Positions 60,972 through 64,000 of a stretch of DNA of 64,000 nucleotides are shown here, in pieces. The notes under the pieces were generated by a model. That model was not told where the DNA came from, did no database searches, and saw nothing but the letters and a program-made list of their open reading frames with translations. This stretch comes from Streptomyces kaniharaensis (lineage in GTDB: Bacteria > Actinomycetota > Actinomycetes > Streptomycetales > Streptomycetaceae). The stretch spans positions 5,775,501-5,839,500 of the forward strand of contig NZ_WBOF01000001.1 of NCBI RefSeq assembly GCF_009569385.1, read 5' to 3'. Within the stretch, counting starts at the first letter, position 1. Every line of letters starts with the position of its first letter. The translations under genes and the position numbers were made by a program.

Positions 60972-61157
60972 GTGAGAGGTGACCCGCAGTACTACTGTCT
61001 GCGCGACCTGCCCCTCACCGACCCGCGCGCGCTCGCTCCGGTCATTGCTCTTGCCGTCACCGTGGGCCTGCATCTGTGGCGCCGCAACGCCCTGGTGAGC
61101 ATCGCGGTGGGCACCACCGTGAACGTGACGCTGGCCAGTACGGTTCTGGCTCGCTGA
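60972..61157 (+). pseudogene. AzlD-type transporter fragment (C-terminal)
   Basis: The 61-codon frame from GTG 60972 reads YYCLRDLPLTDPRALAPVIA, then ALAVTVGLHLWRRNALVSIAVGTT. This is the last two helices of AzlD, the small subunit of branched-chain amino-acid exporters. The first half of AzlD and the AzlC partner are missing, and no ribosome site is present, so this is a leftover. Confidence 0.6.
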
Positions 61158-61194
61158 GATTCCCGCAGTTCCGGCCGCGCGCGGGCGATGCGTT

Positions 61195-62532
61195 TCAGCG
61201 CCGGCGGGTGAGCGTGGCGGTGAAGGGGCGGGGGGACAGCGAGGAACTGCGACGGGGGCGGACGGGCCGGCCGGGAGTGGGCGTGACCGTCCAGTGGGCG
61301 GCGATGGTGGCGACGGCGAGGACGGCCTCGGTGGTGCCGAAGGCGTCGCCGATGCAGCGGCGGGCGCCGGCGCCGAAGGGGGCGTAGGTGCCGGGAGTGG
61401 GGCGCGGGGTGGCGAGCCAGCGGTCGGGGTCGAAGCGGTCGGGCGCGGGGAAGAGGTCGGCCCGGCGGTGCAGCAGGTACGGGCTGAAGAGGATGGTGGT
61501 GCCGGCGGGGATCCGGTGGCCGCCGAGTTCGGTGTCGGCGGCGACGGTGCGGCTGAGGAGCCAGACGGGCGGGTAGAGCCGCAGGGTCTCGGTGACGATG
61601 CGGGCGGCCAGCGGCAGGGCGGGCAGGTCCTCGTGGCGGGCCGGACGGCCGTCGAGGACGGTGTCGAGCTCAGAGTGCAGGCGGTCGCGGATCGCCGGGT
61701 GGGCGGCGAGCAGCGGCCAGACCCAGGAGAGGGCGGCGGCGGTGGTCTCCATCCCGGCGAGCAGGAAGGTGACCACCTGGTCGTGGATCTCGGCGTCGGA
61801 CAGCGCCTGCCCGTCCTCGTCGCGGGCGGCGAGCAGCACGGACAGCAGGTCGTGGTGGTCGGTGCCGGCCGCGCGGTAGTCGGCGACGAGGCGCCGGGTG
61901 ATCTCGGCGAGGTCGGCGCGGGCGCGCCGGTAGCGGCGGTTGCCGGGGGTGGGGATCCGGCCGACGCCGGGCAGCGGCATCATGACCCGCCGGGCGACGC
62001 CCCGGGTGACGACGTCCATGCTCTCGTGGACGGGCAGCGAGCCGGCCCGTTCGTGTGCGGCGAAGAGGCAGCGGGCGGTGACGGCGGTGGTGAGGCGGTA
62101 CATGGCGGCGGGGACGTCGATCACCTCGCCGTTGCGCCAGGGCACGGTGACGCCGGCGATCTCCTCGGCCATCAGGGCGGCGTAGCCGGGCAGCCGGTCG
62201 CGGTCGAACGCGGGCTGGAGCATGCGGCGTTGGCGGTGGTGGGTGGTGGCGGAGCAGGTGGCGAGGCCGTCGCCGAGGACCTCGCGGGCCTTGTCGAGGA
62301 CCAGCCCGCCCTTGTCGTAGACGCGGTGCTCGGTGAGCATCCGGCGGACCAGGTCGGGGTGGCAGGCGACGTACGCGTCGAGCGGGCCGAGCCGGAGCCG
62401 GACGAGGTCGCCGTGGGCGGGCAGGCCGGCCACGAAGTCGTACGGGCGCCGGACGAACGCGGGCACGTGGCCGAGCAGGGGCAGGGCGCCGGGGGCGGTG
62501 GCCGAGGTGTACTGGCTGGTCAAAGGCGTCAC
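61195..62532 (-). CDS. Cytochrome P450
   Basis: The 445-residue P450 has I-helix AGMETTAAALSWVW (oxygen-binding AG-x-E-T), K-helix ETLRLYPP (E-x-x-R) and the heme loop FGAGARRCIGDAF with Cys393. The sequence style (GALPLLGHVPAFVRRPYDFV; LLSRTVAADTELGG) resembles CYP family members that oxidise terpenes, such as pentalenene oxygenases. No terpene cyclase or ferredoxin gene is adjacent here. The start is GTG 62532 with no clear ribosome site. The substrate is unknown. Confidence 0.92.
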   Translation of the reverse strand: MTPLTSQYTSATAPGALPLLGHVPAFVRRPYDFVAGLPAHGDLVRLRLGPLDAYVACHPDLVRRMLTEHRVYDKGGLVLDKAREVLGDGLATCSATTHHRQRRMLQPAFDRDRLPGYAALMAEEIAGVTVPWRNGEVIDVPAAMYRLTTAVTARCLFAAHERAGSLPVHESMDVVTRGVARRVMMPLPGVGRIPTPGNRRYRRARADLAEITRRLVADYRAAGTDHHDLLSVLLAARDEDGQALSDAEIHDQVVTFLLAGMETTAAALSWVWPLLAAHPAIRDRLHSELDTVLDGRPARHEDLPALPLAARIVTETLRLYPPVWLLSRTVAADTELGGHRIPAGTTILFSPYLLHRRADLFPAPDRFDPDRWLATPRPTPGTYAPFGAGARRCIGDAFGTTEAVLAVATIAAHWTVTPTPGRPVRPRRSSSLSPRPFTATLTRRR

Positions 62533-62765
62533 CTTGGGGTTGCGAAGATCGATGATCGTCAGCTTCCCCGGCGGTGATCACCAAAACGGCCGCCGACCGG
62601 CGAATGGGTGAACGCGGGGGCGTGCGGCGAACGCCCGTGCGCCGTCGGGTTGTTGACCCCGCCACGAGTCCCCGGCGGCGGCGCGGGCTACCCGCGGTCG
62701 CCGTCGCGCGCCTAGACTGCGAAGCTCTTGCGAGACTACCAGTCAGTAGGGAATGGGGAGTTCGG

Positions 62766-64000
62766 ATGGCCGACGAGCGGGCCCACGCGTTCACCGACGA
62801 CGCCCTCGGCGCGCACGACGCGGTGGCGCTGGCCGCCCTCGTGCGGGCCGGCGAGGTCAACCCCCGGGAGCTGGTCGCGGCGGCCGTCGACCGCGCCGCG
62901 CGGATCGACGACACGCTGATGCCCGTCGCCCACACCTCGTACGAGCAGCCGCGGATCAGCAGGGAGGGCATCGGCGGGCCGCTGTGGGGCGTGCCCACCT
63001 ACCTCAAGGACAACGTGGACCTGCGCGGCCTGCCGACCGCCATGGGCAGCGAGGCGTACCGCGCCCGCCCGGCCCGGCGCAACGCCCGCTTCACCGACCA
63101 GTTCCTCTCCACCGGCCTGGCCGTCCTCGGCAAGACCCGGCTGCCCGAGTTCGGCCTCAACGCCTCCACCGAGTTCGCCGCCGCCCAGCCGGTGCGCAAC
63201 CCGTGGAAGCCCTCGCACTCGCCCGGCGCCTCCTCCGGCGGCGCGGCGGCCCTGGTGGCGGCCGGTGTGGTGCCGATCGCGCACGCCAACGACGGCGGCG
63301 GATCGATCCGCATCCCGGCCGCCTGCTGCGGACTGGTCGGCCTCAAGCCCACCCGCGGCCGGCTGGTCACCAACGCGCAGGGCGGCAAGCTGCCGATCGA
63401 CATCGTCACCGACGGCGTACTGACCCGCTCGGTCCGCGACACCGCCGCCTTCTTCGCCGCCGCCGAGCGCCACCACCGCAACCTGGACCTGCCGCCGCTC
63501 GGACTGGTCGAGGGTCCGGGGGAGCGGAAGCTGCGGATCGGCCTGGTCGTCGACTCGCCGATCGCCAAGACCGACGAGCAGACCCGCCGGGTCGTCGAGG
63601 AGACCGCCGCCCGGCTGGAGGCGATGGGCCACCACGTCGCCCCGGCCACCCTGCCGTTCGGCGAGGAGTTCTCCCGCGACTTCGTCTCGTACTGGGGCTA
63701 CATCGCCTGGGTGATCGCCCTCACCGGCAAGCTGATCCTCGATCCGAGCTTCCGGACCGGGAGGCTCGACGGCCTGACCACCGGTCTGCGCCGCCGCTTC
63801 CAGAGCGAGTTCCGGCGCACCCCGGGCGTGCTGCGCCGGCTGCGCCGGGCCGAGGCGGCGTACGCCGGGATCTTCCACGAGCACGACGTGATCCTCTCCC
63901 CGGTGCTCGCCCACGTCGCCCCGCCGATCGGGCACCTGAGCCCGAACGTGGCCTTCGACGAGCTCATCGAACGGCTGCTGCGCTACGTCGCCTTCACGCC
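62766..64000 (+). CDS. Amidase (amidase-signature family), runs off right edge
   Basis: 411 codons are present. The Ser-cisSer-Lys triad is visible: Lys81 in GVPTYLKDNVD, Ser156 in SPGASSGG and Ser180 in DGGGSIRIPA. The Gly/Ser-rich signature and ILSPVLAHVAPPIG follow in normal order. ATG 62766 has GGGGAG seven bases upstream. Such enzymes hydrolyse amides or, in 6-aminohexanoate-cyclic-dimer hydrolase relatives, cyclic amides. About 60-80 residues are missing at the edge. The 233 bp upstream hold CTAC-N6-GTAG near the start and no gene. Confidence 0.9.
   Translation, partial: MADERAHAFTDDALGAHDAVALAALVRAGEVNPRELVAAAVDRAARIDDTLMPVAHTSYEQPRISREGIGGPLWGVPTYLKDNVDLRGLPTAMGSEAYRARPARRNARFTDQFLSTGLAVLGKTRLPEFGLNASTEFAAAQPVRNPWKPSHSPGASSGGAAALVAAGVVPIAHANDGGGSIRIPAACCGLVGLKPTRGRLVTNAQGGKLPIDIVTDGVLTRSVRDTAAFFAAAERHHRNLDLPPLGLVEGPGERKLRIGLVVDSPIAKTDEQTRRVVEETAARLEAMGHHVAPATLPFGEEFSRDFVSYWGYIAWVIALTGKLILDPSFRTGRLDGLTTGLRRRFQSEFRRTPGVLRRLRRAEAAYAGIFHEHDVILSPVLAHVAPPIGHLSPNVAFDELIERLLRYVAFT

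Noticed and set aside
61195..62532. P450 as part of a terpene cluster
   Set aside because: The sequence style fits, but no terpene synthase or redox partner lies in the window, so the link cannot be claimed.

Overview
The window is very GC-rich, with strong codon-position GC bias, GTG and TTG starts, GGAGG ribosome sites and many probable leaderless genes. It carries an SsgA-like sporulation protein, mycothiol-type enzymes and many regulators. Together these point to a filamentous actinomycete of the Streptomyces/Kitasatospora type, probably an accessory or chromosome-arm region. No rRNA, tRNA, CRISPR array or large biosynthetic cluster is visible.

Layout. 1-9.5 kb holds a secreted protein (partial), a Tat-exported lipoprotein flavo-oxidase, a universal stress protein abutting a broken DUF1326 gene, a DinB/WYL-regulator pair, a MocR regulator divergent from an enoyl-CoA hydratase, a redoxin-TetR operon and a cold-shock gene. 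9.7-13.3 kb looks like decayed mobile DNA: a recombinase-HTH remnant, a ParB-like gene and a broken Cys-motif ORF, around an intact TetR/membrane-protein pair. 13.3-20.5 kb is a cell-surface region. It has an acyltransferase, a NodB-deacetylase/GT2 polysaccharide synthase fusion, a small membrane protein, an exported papain-like cysteine peptidase with a membrane-anchored partner, and a multiply disrupted secreted metalloprotease-like pseudogene. 20.6-25.5 kb is patchy: an AT-rich stretch, a VOC protein, a beta-helix protein, an IS110 remnant, an O-methyltransferase and a LysR regulator.

25.7-31.9 kb holds a DUF6817/ketopantoate-reductase fusion, SRPBCC and mycothiol-enzyme genes, a membrane protein/histidine kinase/response regulator operon, and a nadE gene with a large internal deletion. 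32.0-34.8 kb holds an intact IS630-type element inserted between a MarR regulator and a divergent NAD(P)-binding reductase. 34.8-46 kb holds SARP-type TPR debris followed by phased GTRAGC repeats, a VOC protein, a UvrA-like ABC ATPase, an SsgA-like protein, a GntR/NAD(P)-binding pair and a large helicase-associated/WYL-like protein.

The most informative region is 46.2-49.7 kb. It holds a rifamycin glycosyltransferase (rgt) and a rifamycin monooxygenase (rox), each preceded by a palindrome matching the rifamycin-associated element. The rox leader is a duplicate of the rgt promoter and still carries a decayed rgt 5-prime end. 49.8-64 kb holds a truncated DUF2992 gene, a secreted peptidase-like hydrolase, DsbA-like and NUDIX proteins, an extra FtsH, TrmO, a frameshifted SDR, an HNH-like lipoprotein, a DUF885 hydrolase, a divergent leaderless DUF5997/LysR-type pair, an AzlD fragment, a P450 and an amidase that runs off the edge.

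The recurring theme is a regulator paired with one divergent or adjacent enzyme across a clear palindromic operator, mixed with at least ten gene remnants. That is what one expects of a recombining accessory arm.
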